Origin: Isoetes taiwanensis
Taxonomy: Eukaryota; Streptophyta; Lycopodiopsida; Isoetales; Isoetaceae
NCBI GenBank assembly: GCA_021234155.1
Contig: JAJEKV010000047.1
Coordinates: forward strand, 8,224,033-8,288,032
Reading direction: 5' to 3'
DNA: 64,000 nt
Position 1 is the stretch's first letter. Every line of letters starts with the position of its first letter. The notes beneath the pieces were generated by a model. That model ran no database searches, had not been told where the DNA came from, and saw only the letters and a program-made list of their open reading frames with translations. The position numbers and the translations under genes are program-made. Shown here in pieces: positions 10,480 to 21,200 of the stretch.

Positions 10480-12731
10480 TTTAACCATCAAATTATACTC
10501 AGATTTACAATTCTTGGGAACAAATTCATCCCCATTTTTTGGAGATTCAAACTGAAAGAAATGTAAAAGAAAGTATACCGTACTCAGTAATTTAGCTTCA
10601 TTGAAATATTCAAGCTATTGCCTGGGCACTCTAGCAAGATCAAGGAATATTGAATCCACGTTTTGTCCAACTGTGTCCTTAAACAAGTCAATAATGCAGC
10701 AAAAATATTTAACGAAACTTCTTACAATCCTTTCCATATGATTAAATTTCTCATACAAACATGTTACAGAGCCTATTAAAACAAGGTGCTGCGCACGGAG
10801 GGTTGCCCTCCAGTGGCCCGAGAGTGTGTTTTCATGGTTTCTGTTTGATTGTATCGCGTTATGCCCTTTTTGTTGGGCTTGGATGCAAAGCATATGTCAG
10901 ACATAGCAAAAGGCCAAACTCATTTCTACGAGTCAAACACAGTGCTTAAGGCCAAACTCATTTCTACGAGTCAAACACAGTCCACAAGCACGATGCAAAA
11001 TTTGACTATAAATAACGCTTTAATCTTACTGCAAGATTTTTGGTTATCTGTAAAGCAACTTTCTTGCACTTTGTTCTTCCAGTCCAACCAATTTTTCCAT
11101 CTCTTTTTCAAGTTCCAGCATTTTATTTAAAGCACCATAACTTGAATTTAACTCCATTGTAAATGATTCTAGTGCCATTTGGACAGATCTCCTTATCATT
11201 TAAAAGTTTTGTGAAGGCCACTTTCATGTTTGAGCAGTCACAAAGAAGTTATTACCACACCTAATTTTAAAAGTTATTACCACACCTAATTTTAAGGGTA
11301 TTTTGATTATTTTTGCAAAATATAAAGGCATTTTGATAATTTTCCCTAAAAAAAATCTCACCAACACTTTCTATATGGCAGATGAAAAAACCAGTATTAA
11401 GAATCTAGGACCCGTTTATGACTCGTCCAAATGGATCAAATATAGAACCATGGCATGGACAATCAAAGGTAGAATCAATTGGGTTCCACTTGATGATGCA
11501 TTTCATATGAGGACACACAAATGCAGTAAGGGATGGATCCGTCGTCGTTGCGAAAAAACCGGGATGCTTGAGTTGTAAAACGGATCTTAACCTTAAACTA
11601 TCAATTCAAAACGGTATTATAGCAAAAAGCATGAAATTACCCGGAATGACGGTATGCTTTTCCATGAAGATCCTTGTAGACGACAAGCTTGTGCGTGCCC
11701 TTTTGGATGACAGATCCACCACAGGAAGCAGTCTTCAATATCTATAGACTCGGCTCCCACAAATGGTATGGCATCTTTGTATCCCTCGCATCAAGAATCA
11801 ATTTTGATAGTCGGTGACATAAGTTCTAACTAGACGACCAAATATTGATCTCTTCCGAGCCATATAAACACATGTAAAATGGACCTGGAATGTGTGCTTG
11901 GACTTCTCCACAACGGATTCTAGGGCTGATTTGGATACAGCAACCCTCTACAAGGCGTATACACATCTTCCCAAGGGTTTTCTCTCGTCCCATAATCATA
12001 TCCTTTATTAAAATTCACCGCAATTGTTCATAGTCATGCCCTCGCCCACTATCCCCCAGTAAAAAGTCGATGCCAAATGTTCAAACCACCAAGGCATATA
12101 CAAATTTGCATATCACTATATCAATACCGGTCACAATGTATTGGTTTTTGCCACCACTGAGTTCATGTCCAATGAAGTGCACATCATCCGCAGGTTCATA
12201 AACCTATACCACAATGAAAAGTTTCAAAATCCAACAATGGTAATGGCAAGATCGAGACGCCGCACTTGTCCCGTCCAAGTGTATAAGACCTACCGCCATT
12301 GTCCATCTTGCTCTTGCCCGGTTTGTTAATGCAAAGATATGGATCAATTTTCTTAAAATCGATGCCTTCATTCCTGGAAATGGTGTTCTCTCCTCCAACT
12401 ATCGGCACATCATAGCCATCCTTTGGTTCCAGCCTAACATAATGGTCTGGCTCTGTGTATCCCACAACTGTGCCCTTATATGTCAGTATCTTGTGTGATA
12501 TACCTTACGTAAACCTTTTGGAACTCGCAGAACCCTACCACATATGTGCGATTTGCTATCGACGAGCATGTATTGTCAAGTCGTGATTAAGTGGAGAGTT
12601 GGTTGCAAGGACAATGGAACTAGCTGTTACGAAACACCATCCTTAGTTTCAACTTTATTCCCTTCAATCTTAAAAGCATGTGTCTCAGCTTTCATATATT
12701 TTTCCTCCTCTTTGAACAAATGCTTTCACTA
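10480..12731. other. Intergenic; short tandem repeats, weak retroelement-like traces
   Basis: Two small direct duplications are clear: AGGCCAAACTCATTTCTACG plus AGTCAAACACAG twice at about 10,912-10,980, and AAGTTATTACCACACCTAAT twice at about 11,246-11,296. A plus-strand fragment near 11,670-11,730 reads VDDKLVRALLDDRSTTGSS, faintly like a retroelement aspartic protease (LLDDGS expected), but without support around it. Nothing else coding is convincing on the plus strand. Confidence 0.4.
12196..12510 (-). pseudogene. Possible coding fragment, unknown family
   Basis: The minus strand reads HKILTYKGTVVGYTEPDHYV, then RLEPKDGYDVPIVGGENTIS, then FKKIDPYLCINKPGKSKM before closing at 12,196. Composition is protein-like, rich in D, G, P and Y, and a shifted frame just upstream gives RVPKGLRKVYH, as if a frameshift separates them. 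No start codon context, splice partner or family could be recognised. It may be part of a decayed transposon. Confidence 0.25.
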
Positions 12732-13546
12732 ATCCATTCAAATACCAGAGAAAACCAAGTAAAATATGTAAGAAAGTTCTCTTAAACCTAATTATTTACC
12801 TCCCCACACGGGAGTTCAATCTCAAAGATACAAGTCACAACTAAAAATACCACGCACATAAGTGGATGAAACTCTACCGAGCCAGAAATACAATAGCTTT
12901 TCCAAGACTTCCACAAGATGCTTCATGGCCAAGATCGGTCATTTTCACATTAAACCCAACTCTTAAGCACGCTTCAAACTCCCCGAGATAATAAACCAAG
13001 ACCGTGGTGTATTGTTAGTAGAAGATAAATAAAACATGATATAGAAGCAGCTCTATCTGAAATCAAGAAGTTCAAAGGACGTCAGTGCAAAGACTTAAAG
13101 TTGAAATCACGGAGTTCAAAATGAGAACATTATTTTCAGGCATAATAGAACTATCCCTCAAACTTGGTAAGCATAAGAACGCAACAAAACAGCCATAAAA
13201 CCATACTTTTTCAAGAGTAGCATCTGCTGAAGGGGAATCTTCATGTGGGAATAGATAGCCGTCAAGACGTGTAAAATGGCATAGCTAAACCATGAAAACC
13301 ACTTTGTATAAGCAGATGAACCAAGGTTGTGAAAAACAACATCGGCCATCCATCCCAGCCACCAAAACCTAAGTGAAGAACATCGATTCATGTGCATCTG
13401 AAGTGCAAAGATCGTTTAAGCACCAAGCATCCATGAAATGGCAGCATAGGAGCATGTTTGCCTGCCGCAACAGCTACCTTCGGGGATTTTTAAGAAAACA
13501 ATATCTATACAGCATGCTTGGCAGGCGTATTGTTAGAAAGGAACAA
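12732..13546. repeat. Tandem duplication, copy 1 (816-bp period)
   Basis: Starts at ATCCATTCAAATACC and is repeated almost base for base from 13,547. Anchors such as GAAGATAAATAAAACAT lie at 13,021 and 13,838, an offset of 817. This copy differs by several small indels and carries a decayed version of the two exons in copy 2. Confidence 0.9.
12800..13368 (-). pseudogene. Decayed copy of the duplicated exon pair
   Basis: Homologous to the exon pair at 13,616-14,171. Exon A spans about 13,368-13,207 but carries 14 extra bases relative to copy 2 (around GCATAGCTAAACCATG), which shifts its frame. The acceptor before exon B reads TATCTCGGGG instead of TATCTCAGG near 12,982, so the AG is gone, and exon B also has small indels. 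This copy cannot yield the same spliced product. Confidence 0.6.
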
Positions 13547-14352
13547 ATCCATTCAAATACCTACAGAAAACCAAGTAAAATATGTAAGAAAGTTCTCTTA
13601 AACCTAATTATTTACCTCCCCACACAGGGAGTTCAATCTCATCATACAAGTCACAACTAAAAAATACCACGTACATAAGTGGATGAAACTCGGCTGAGCC
13701 AGGAAATACAATAGCTTTTCCAAGACTTCCACAAGATGCTTCATGGCCAAGATCGGTCATTTTCACATTAAACCCAACTCTTAAGCACGCTTCAAACTCC
13801 TGAGATAACAAACCAAGACCAAGGTGTATTGTTAGTAGAAGATAAATAAAACATTATATAGAAGCAGCTCTATCTGAAATCAAGAAGTTCAAAGGACGTT
13901 AGTGCAAAGACTTAAAGTTGAAATCACGGAGTTCAAAATGAGAACATTATTTTCAGGCATAATAGAACTATCCGTCAAACTTGGTAAGCATAAGAACGCA
14001 ACAAAACAGCCATAAAAACATACCTTTTCAAGAGTAGCATCTGCTGAAGGGGAATCTTCATGTGGGAATAGATAGCCGTCAAGACGTGTAAAATGACAAA
14101 ACCACTTTGTATAAGCAGATGAACCAAGGTTGTGAAAAACAACATCGGCCATCCATCCCAGCCACCAAAACCTAAGTGAAGAACATCGATTCATGTGCAT
14201 CTGTCTGAAGTGCAAAGATCTGCAAAGACCGTTTAAGCACCAAGCATCCATGAAATGGCAGCATAGGAGCATGTTTGCCTGCCGCAACAGCTACCTTCAG
14301 GGATTTTTACGAAAACAATATCTATCAAAGATGCTTGGCGGTATTGTTTGAA
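13547..14352. repeat. Tandem duplication, copy 2
   Basis: Second unit of the 816-bp duplication, ending near the GCTTGGCGGTATTGTTTG sequence that parallels GCTTGGCAGGCGTATTG at the end of copy 1. It preserves the better version of the exon pair. Confidence 0.9.
13616..14171 (-). pseudogene. Two-exon gene fragment, unknown protein, phases intact
   Basis: Exon A (14,171-14,024) follows the acceptor TTCTTCACTTAG and reads FWWLGWMADVVFHNLGSSAY, then HFTRLDGYLFPHEDSPSADA and TLEK. It ends at the donor AAAAG|GTATG. Exon B (13,799-13,616) follows TTATCTCAG and reads EFEACLRVGFNVKMTDLGHE, then GSLGKAIVFPGSAEFHPLMY and LYDEIELPVWGG. It ends at the donor GGAG|GTAAAT. The join is phase 0 on both sides and open throughout. 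No first or last exon is visible, and polyubiquitin sequence lies directly upstream, so this is an isolated gene fragment, possibly carried by a transposon. I do not recognise the family. Confidence 0.55.
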
Positions 14353-14424
14353 AAGGAAAATCTTCTATCGGGCCACCCAGTTACTCTCGGTTGGAAGTTC
14401 GAACGCCAGGACCGAAAGCATTTA

Positions 14425-14560
14425 CAGGGAATAGTAGGTTTTTAGCAGTCATCAGCATATCCTAGGTATATTCTAGCATATACCTAGGATATGATATAAA
14501 CCCACATAAACGAGGGTTTGCCCCCCTAGGGGCAACCCAAAAAAAGCGCTTTATTTATAT
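14425..14560. repeat. Dispersed repeat with perfect 16-bp palindrome
   Basis: CATATCCTAGGTATAT (14,456-14,471) and its exact reverse complement (14,478-14,493) form a hairpin with a 6-base loop. CATAAACGAGGGTTTGCCCC and CCTAGGGGCAACCC follow. An inverted relative, GGGTTGCCCCTAGAGGGGC then AAGCCCTCGTT, lies at 47,345. The two therefore belong to one mobile or dispersed family. Confidence 0.75.
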
Positions 14561-14646
14561 ATCATGACAGTAGCACACATTTCAGTGATCTTCCAATCTT
14601 AAAACCTACACATCTTAAAACAACAGGTGGCATGTAGCATATATTT

Positions 14647-15584
<938 letters not shown>

Positions 15585-15636
15585 CTAGGCGCACAAACGA
15601 ACAACACCAGACAATGCTGAAAGGAAAGAGCATAGG

Positions 15637-15650
15637 ACATTTATAAAGGG
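15637..15650 (-). promoter_or_regulatory. TATA box of the polyubiquitin pseudogene
   Basis: On the minus strand, CCCTTTATAAATG lies about 70 bases upstream of the ubiquitin ATG at 15,572. That leaves room for a short leader ending GCTTTCGCTCAAC before the start. Confidence 0.5.
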
Positions 15651-15653
15651 GAC

Positions 15654-15985
15654 ATTTGTGTGTCGGATTGAAACGAGACTTGGAATCCGTAAAGGCACGT
15701 GTTCTAGGAATATGCCCACCAAAGGTAAAAGTTAGTACGTAGTCCAATCCGGTAAGGTGCTTTCCCATGGGCCTCCGACCTCAAGGTTTTCTTGAGGTCC
15801 AGATCAAGGCATGCAAGATCAAGGCATGCAGGTTCCCGTGGGCGCCTCAACCTCAAAGACTCAGGTTTTTGACCTGAATCAAAAGTAATCACCAAGCATT
15901 TCTCAACGCTCAGGTTTTTGACTTGGATCCAGATTTTCAGGTCGCCAATCTCATGGGAAAGCACCCTAAGGGTAAATATCGAACA
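15654..15985. other. No gene seen upstream of polyubiquitin
   Basis: Contains short repeats of GATCAAGGCATGCA and CAGGTTTTTGAC motifs (15,800-15,920) but no open frame worth calling. Confidence 0.5.
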
Positions 15986-16074
15986 TAGTCATGTTTAAAC
16001 TAGCCTTACAATACCATAATTGGGTCGTCCTTTTAGTCATGTTTAAACTCGCCTTACAATACCATAATTGGGTC
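15986..16074. repeat. Two-copy direct repeat, 48-bp period
   Basis: TAGTCATGTTTAAACTAGCC and the following TTACAATACCATAATTGGGTC are repeated at 15,986 and 16,034 with one change (TAGCC to CGCC). Confidence 0.9.
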
Positions 16075-17638
16075 CAGCGTTGGGGAAACTCCGGGGCAGA
16101 GGCAAATCTTCCGTTTTAAATTGCCAACTCACCGTCCATCGTGGCAAAGTGGCGGAACGCCTTCCGCACAAAAAGTAAGCAGATCCGGAATATTGCCGAC
16201 AGCTAGTTTGTAAACCGGCACTTACTACTGTACTACTGTAACAAAATCGCCCATATATCCATCCCATGCATTGATGATTGATCCCCGCTGCAGAAATTTA
16301 ATGCAAACAAGACGCAAAAAGGAGGGAAACAAACAAAAAGCTTTTCTTTCTTCCTCTGTATCTCTGAGTCTGTAACTGCGGTGGGCTCTGCTCTGCTGCA
16401 GCATGGTTCTTCATCGACATACAAGCAGACTTACTCAGCTCAGAACTTCGATAATAAAGCAGGGATGTGTGGGCAAAGCAACAGGGTTCGGCTTCTGCTT
16501 CTGCTCCATTTGTCTGTTTTCTTTTGTTGTTCTAACTGCTAAATCGATCTGATCAACCCAAGTATTGTTGTGAATGTATTGAATGATTTACAGAGCATGA
16601 ACAAAATGAATGATTTACCACTGTCGCATACCATCCAAGCACCAAATCGATCTGATTAACCCCACAAGCACTGTTGAGAACCGTCTTCAAAACTCGATAC
16701 ACCAGACTGCCCGTATAAACCATGCACCAGACTGTTTCAAGGGCAAAAAGGGCAAAAATTTGGCCCACCGAATTCGAACTTTACTAGGATAAAGAATTAT
16801 GGAAATGGAGATGGAGATACCAAATTCTAGGCTGACAACACAGGTCGCCCAGCAAGCTTCATGGGTGTTGCTTTAAGCTGCAACTCCATTTCCAGTACAG
16901 CCTTTCTATTATTGTCTCACAAGGTAATCCTTCAGCCCTTCCTCTGTTTTTTTTTATCCTTTTCTTTGTATTTTCTCTTGCAAATATTTACATGAACCCA
17001 TTGTGGCACTGTTACTGAATTTTTATAACCCATTGAAAATATAGATAATGATTAAATATGTTCCCATCTTTTTTGAAGTCATCCACATCTGTGATCTGTG
17101 GTGTGATGTCAATTATCACTCTTGTGCTAGGTTCCAACTCAATAAGCCCACCTACTTCCAAATAATGTGAATAATGGGAATGATTTGATTGTAGTATATT
17201 TTAATTTTTTTTTTGTCTTAGGAAAATGGGATCCGGTTATGCATTTTGTTTGCAGGAACGATCCGATTCAAAATTATAATTTCCGATTGAATGAGAAAAC
17301 TACAGGAAATTTTTCGATAGAAGGAAAAAGGTTTCCCCAACGCTGATTGGGTCGTCCTTTTTGTCGGTGGTGTAATCTCACATCGACACCTGTCCTAGGC
17401 CAATATCGCGGAATAACAATCGGGAGCACAAATTCTCGATGACCTGTAGAGCCGGTGGCTTTTCGCACAGAAGCGACCGGACAGATCCGGCTATGGCGGT
17501 TCCAGATCTGGCGATGGGGTTTCAGTGGCAATGGCGTTTCAGATCCTGCAGTGCTGGAGAGCTAACAGACGCCATAGCCAGGAGCTCGAGCCAAGAAGCA
17601 AACAGAGCAACACAAAAAATGACTCCCCAATTATGGTG
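16075..17638. other. Intergenic, no supported gene
   Basis: No long frame. A minus-strand ATG near 16,422 opens a short frame reading MSMKNHAAAEQSPPQLQTQR and stops within about 40 codons; I do not call it. AT-rich and T-tract sequence dominates 16,900-17,230. Confidence 0.45.
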
Positions 17639-17723
17639 TTGTTAGGGTAAGCTAACTATTCCAAGATTCCCAGTGGGAGCAGCTAATTGGGAATCTTGGA
17701 CCACTTAGCTTACCCTATAACAA
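17639..17723. other. 85-nt foldback with two stems
   Basis: The outer arms, TTGTTAGGGTAAGCTAA (17,639-17,655) and TTAGCTTACCCTATAACAA (17,705-17,723), pair fully apart from a two-base bulge. The inner arms, CCAAGATTCCCA (17,661-17,672) and TGGGAATCTTGG (17,688-17,699), pair perfectly around a 15-base loop, with a 5x5 internal loop between stems. The shape would suit a small-RNA precursor or a tiny MITE. Which strand, if any, is transcribed cannot be told. Confidence 0.6.
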
Positions 17724-19310
17724 GAAATTTATCCACCGCAAATACTTCTCTTTCCTACCTCCTCTGTATTTGGTGGAGTCATTCAGTAAAGAGAAATATT
17801 TTCCTGAGGTGAACATTTCGCTCTACTGATACATATGGTAATAATGGATGTGTGCCAATCCAGGAACATGCAGCATTAAAGCCTTATTGTTTGGAACAAC
17901 CAGCGGATTCCCATTATTGAGCTCATTTTTCTTCGAGACTTCAAAACCTCAACTTTTTCCATTGATACCCCACCCAATGGTAGCCACTGGGTTTTAGGCC
18001 TGGGTGGATTCGTATGCAATGACCTGACCCTTAAACCACCGTCTAATGGGCACCCTTCTTTTATTTCTCCTTTTTCTATATCCACCACCCAATGGCACCC
18101 AGTGGGCTTAGCCTTTTTTTTGAGATTACCATACCTGTTCTAGTTTCTGTTAAACTTATAAGATTCAACGTGGAAGTTCAGTTGGGCCAAAAAAATCAGG
18201 GATGCAAAGGATAGTAGGATAATTCCTTCCAAGTTGCGTTAAAATTTATACTTGGTAATTTACGTTTGGACTATGGATGGATAAGTGGCTTAGTGAATTG
18301 ATATTTTGTATGGCTTTTAACATAACAATTAACAGTACAACGGCCAAGGCCGCCGCAAACATTTCTCTTTCCCGACTCCCCTGCATTTGGAGAAGCGAGT
18401 CAGTGCATAAGGATATTCATGGATGGCCAAGCAAACATTTCCCTATATTGACTCACTTATAGATTTGAATTATGGGTAGTAATAATCAGTTTAAGAATAT
18501 ACAGGATTTAAACCTACAGTATTGCCTTGCCAAATGTTTTTGTTCAAAATATGATAAATTCCACTTTTACATGGTTGACGCGGCTCGCCGGGCCCGCACC
18601 CCACGTAATGGCCTACCCAGGGACATTCCCCTACCATAAAATGTCTACCTCAATTGTGGAAGAAACCTTTGGCACTAGGGTCATTAAAAAGAAGAAAGTT
18701 GCACCACCATTGACGTAACCCAAAGGTTGGCGAATATCGAGGTTGAATATTGACCACTGTTGGTGTATATGGGGTTTGGATATCGACCACAGTCGGCTAT
18801 GGCGATGCCGTTCTCTCGTATGATGCATCGACTATTCTAAAGCTCTATAATATGAACAAGTTGTGGCCTTTTCTGCTGATTCTACTTGACCCTGCCTAGA
18901 TCTGACATAATGCAATCACATAATGTGTTCTCATCTAGGAGACATCAAGTTGAGTGCAACCAATGCAAGACGGAACCATAATTTTAATTCTACATATATT
19001 TATATTATGGGTCAACAATGGTTGGATAAATTGATAAATCCCAAGGGGTGTGAGGTGGCAGTCTAAGAGTGGCTGATGAAATCCCGTGTAAAAAAATGGT
19101 TTATAGGATTTGGTACCATATGGTACAACGTCATGCACAGTTAAGTGGTCCTCCAATGCTGGACGCAGCGTGGATGGGTGTGTACACACGTGGTTACCCC
19201 GCCTCTATGTCACTGGCCTGATCAGCCGAGTTGACCTTGCTCAGACCCAGAGGAATATTGGTTGCAATGTTGATGCTATGATTGCTTGGTTATTGTATAT
19301 GTGTTTTTAA
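17724..19310. other. Intergenic, no gene seen
   Basis: Frames are short and interrupted on both strands. A pair of similar blocks (GCAAATACTTCTCTTTCC near 17,739 and GCAAACATTTCTCTTTCC near 18,355) suggests an old duplication. Confidence 0.45.
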
Positions 19311-19870
19311 TGTTGGAATTAAGTTGCAATGGTCATGCTTAGTGTAATTATGCATTGTGATTATGCTTGTTGGACTAAGTAACCTAGATTGCAGGGGCGA
19401 GGCTACGGTAAGGCTAAGTTATTGTTCTAAGTTAAGGCTTTGTGGTGATTGTTTTAAGATATATCCTAGATCCCCGATCCCCACTTAGTCCATGTGACTA
19501 ACCCCGTGGTTGATGGTGTAAGCAGAGGTGTGAGATGCTCCAGAAAGTAGCCAAGCTTCGGAAAGGCGAGAGTAGAAGTGTATGGATTGCTATTCAATAA
19601 ACTTGATTATTATTACTATTATTATTATTATACATAGGCTTGAAGTTACAATTATTAAGATCATTCATAGTGTGCGGGGATATTGCTGAGTAATAGGCAA
19701 GTACATGTTTGGAACCTTAGAATATGTACAAAGATTAAATTCTTTACCTAAGTATTATTGTTGCGGATGCATGAGTTAATTTCTTAAGTTTTTAAGCTTA
19801 AGTATATCCAATGGTCGAGATTGATGGGATCTCCAGTTACCATAAAGGTTAACTGGCCAGGCCCGTCACA
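19311..19870 (+). mobile_element. Probable 5' LTR of a retrotransposon
   Basis: Begins TGTTGGAATT and ends CCCGTCACA, the usual TG...CA form. It is followed after two bases by a tRNA-iMet-type primer-binding site. A polyadenylation-like AATAAA lies near 19,597, and an ATT trinucleotide run at about 19,605-19,632. I did not find a matching 3' LTR in the window, so the element is truncated or the left boundary is approximate. Confidence 0.55.
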
Positions 19871-19872
19871 GT

Positions 19873-19884
19873 TGGTATCAGAGC
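19873..19884 (+). other. Primer-binding site (initiator Met tRNA)
   Basis: TGGTATCAGAGC is complementary to the 3' end of initiator methionine tRNA, the standard primer of plant Ty1/copia and Ty3/gypsy elements. Its place two bases after the CA end fixes the LTR border and the plus orientation. Confidence 0.8.
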
Positions 19885-21200
19885 ATAGTTGGATCCTTGG
19901 ATGTATGATAACGAAGTCTAGATTCAAGTTGAGGTTGTTGGATTATGCTAATAGTATTCAATTGAATATATGTGGAGATGATGGCCTTAGAGGAGGCGTG
20001 ACAAATTGTTTTATGAAGGTATGTGAAATTGATTACATGGTATTTCTATAATCTTGGTTGATTTTCTATCCTCGCAGCGTATAAGCTAGAAAAATGTACT
20101 TCATCAAGGGGGCTAACTTTGATTTAGGGTTGCCAATGTGCATAGCATGGAAGTGATGCTTGAGGAAGATTAAATTCGTGATATTGCATTTCACCTTGGT
20201 AACCACTCCTTATAGTGTAGATGTGATCTCATAGTAGTATACTCTGGTGGCAAGAAAATTTAGAATAAGCAGTGCATGATATATAATGCCTATGATATTC
20301 AGGGAAGGTTCATCTCACCATATCGGATGAATAAGATTCTTGATGTGATGTTAGGTGCATCCTTTTGAAGCTAAAAATTGAGAAAACCAAAAGATCTATA
20401 TATTGCTATCCAAAGGTAAAATAACAATAAGTTGCTAAGTTGATAGCATTCAGGCTATGGTGGGATAAGGTTACAACAGGTGGGTGTAAGACAAGTTTTG
20501 AGAATGCTTAGATATGCTTATAAAATAAGATTGGCATGATAGTCAGATTGAAGCTCATGTGTAAATAGCAGATGTGTGATGTAGAAGGAAATGTCATGAT
20601 TACATCATGGTCCTACTTGAGGTCTATAAAGTTATTGGCCTTAGGGTTATGGCTAGAATAGTCGGTGATAGCCTTGAAAAAGTTCTTGGCCTTGAAAAAA
20701 CTTCTTGAAGTATAAGAAAGCACTTAATGGAACAAAGTGGTCGGTTAATGATTTTATATTTAGAGAATGATATACACTTAAATTATGGCAGATTGAAGAA
20801 TTGATTGGCCAAGATTGAACAATGTTATCTATCTTATGGATAAGGAAGAAGAAGACGATGAATAGAGGAATAACATATTTAATCGTGGTAGTAGGCGAAC
20901 CATGAAATTGAACGAAAGAGTTAGATAAAGCCCAACATGAGATAAAGGCAGAGGGGAATGTATAGACATGGGGAAGTGCCATTTTTGAAAATCTTAGAAT
21001 GTAATAGAAGAGTTGCCCTCTTCTTACCAATTCCCCTTCCTCTGTATAAATCTCGCTGTTATGCGGATACAGAAATAATGCAAGAGGAGGCTTGGCAACC
21101 CAGATTCCGGAAGTAGGCAACTCAAGCTGACTAGCTGAAGCACATTTGTTCAATTAGAATAAAGGGAAATGAGCTTGATTTCGCAACTATCTTACAGATA
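19885..21200 (+). mobile_element. Decayed interior of the LTR element
   Basis: Follows the primer-binding site, but no Gag, protease, reverse transcriptase or integrase motif is readable. The longest open frame here (20,653-21,153, minus) lacks protein-like features and opposes the element. The right limit is arbitrary. Confidence 0.3.

Noticed and set aside
11670-11730. Aspartic-protease-like VRALLDDRSTTGS
   Set aside because: A single weak motif with DDR where DDG or DSG is expected; no reverse transcriptase or Gag nearby.
20653-21153. 166-codon minus-strand ORF within the LTR element
   Set aside because: Runs against the element, has no recognisable motif and an F/S/L-rich composition typical of the reverse strand of AT-rich DNA.
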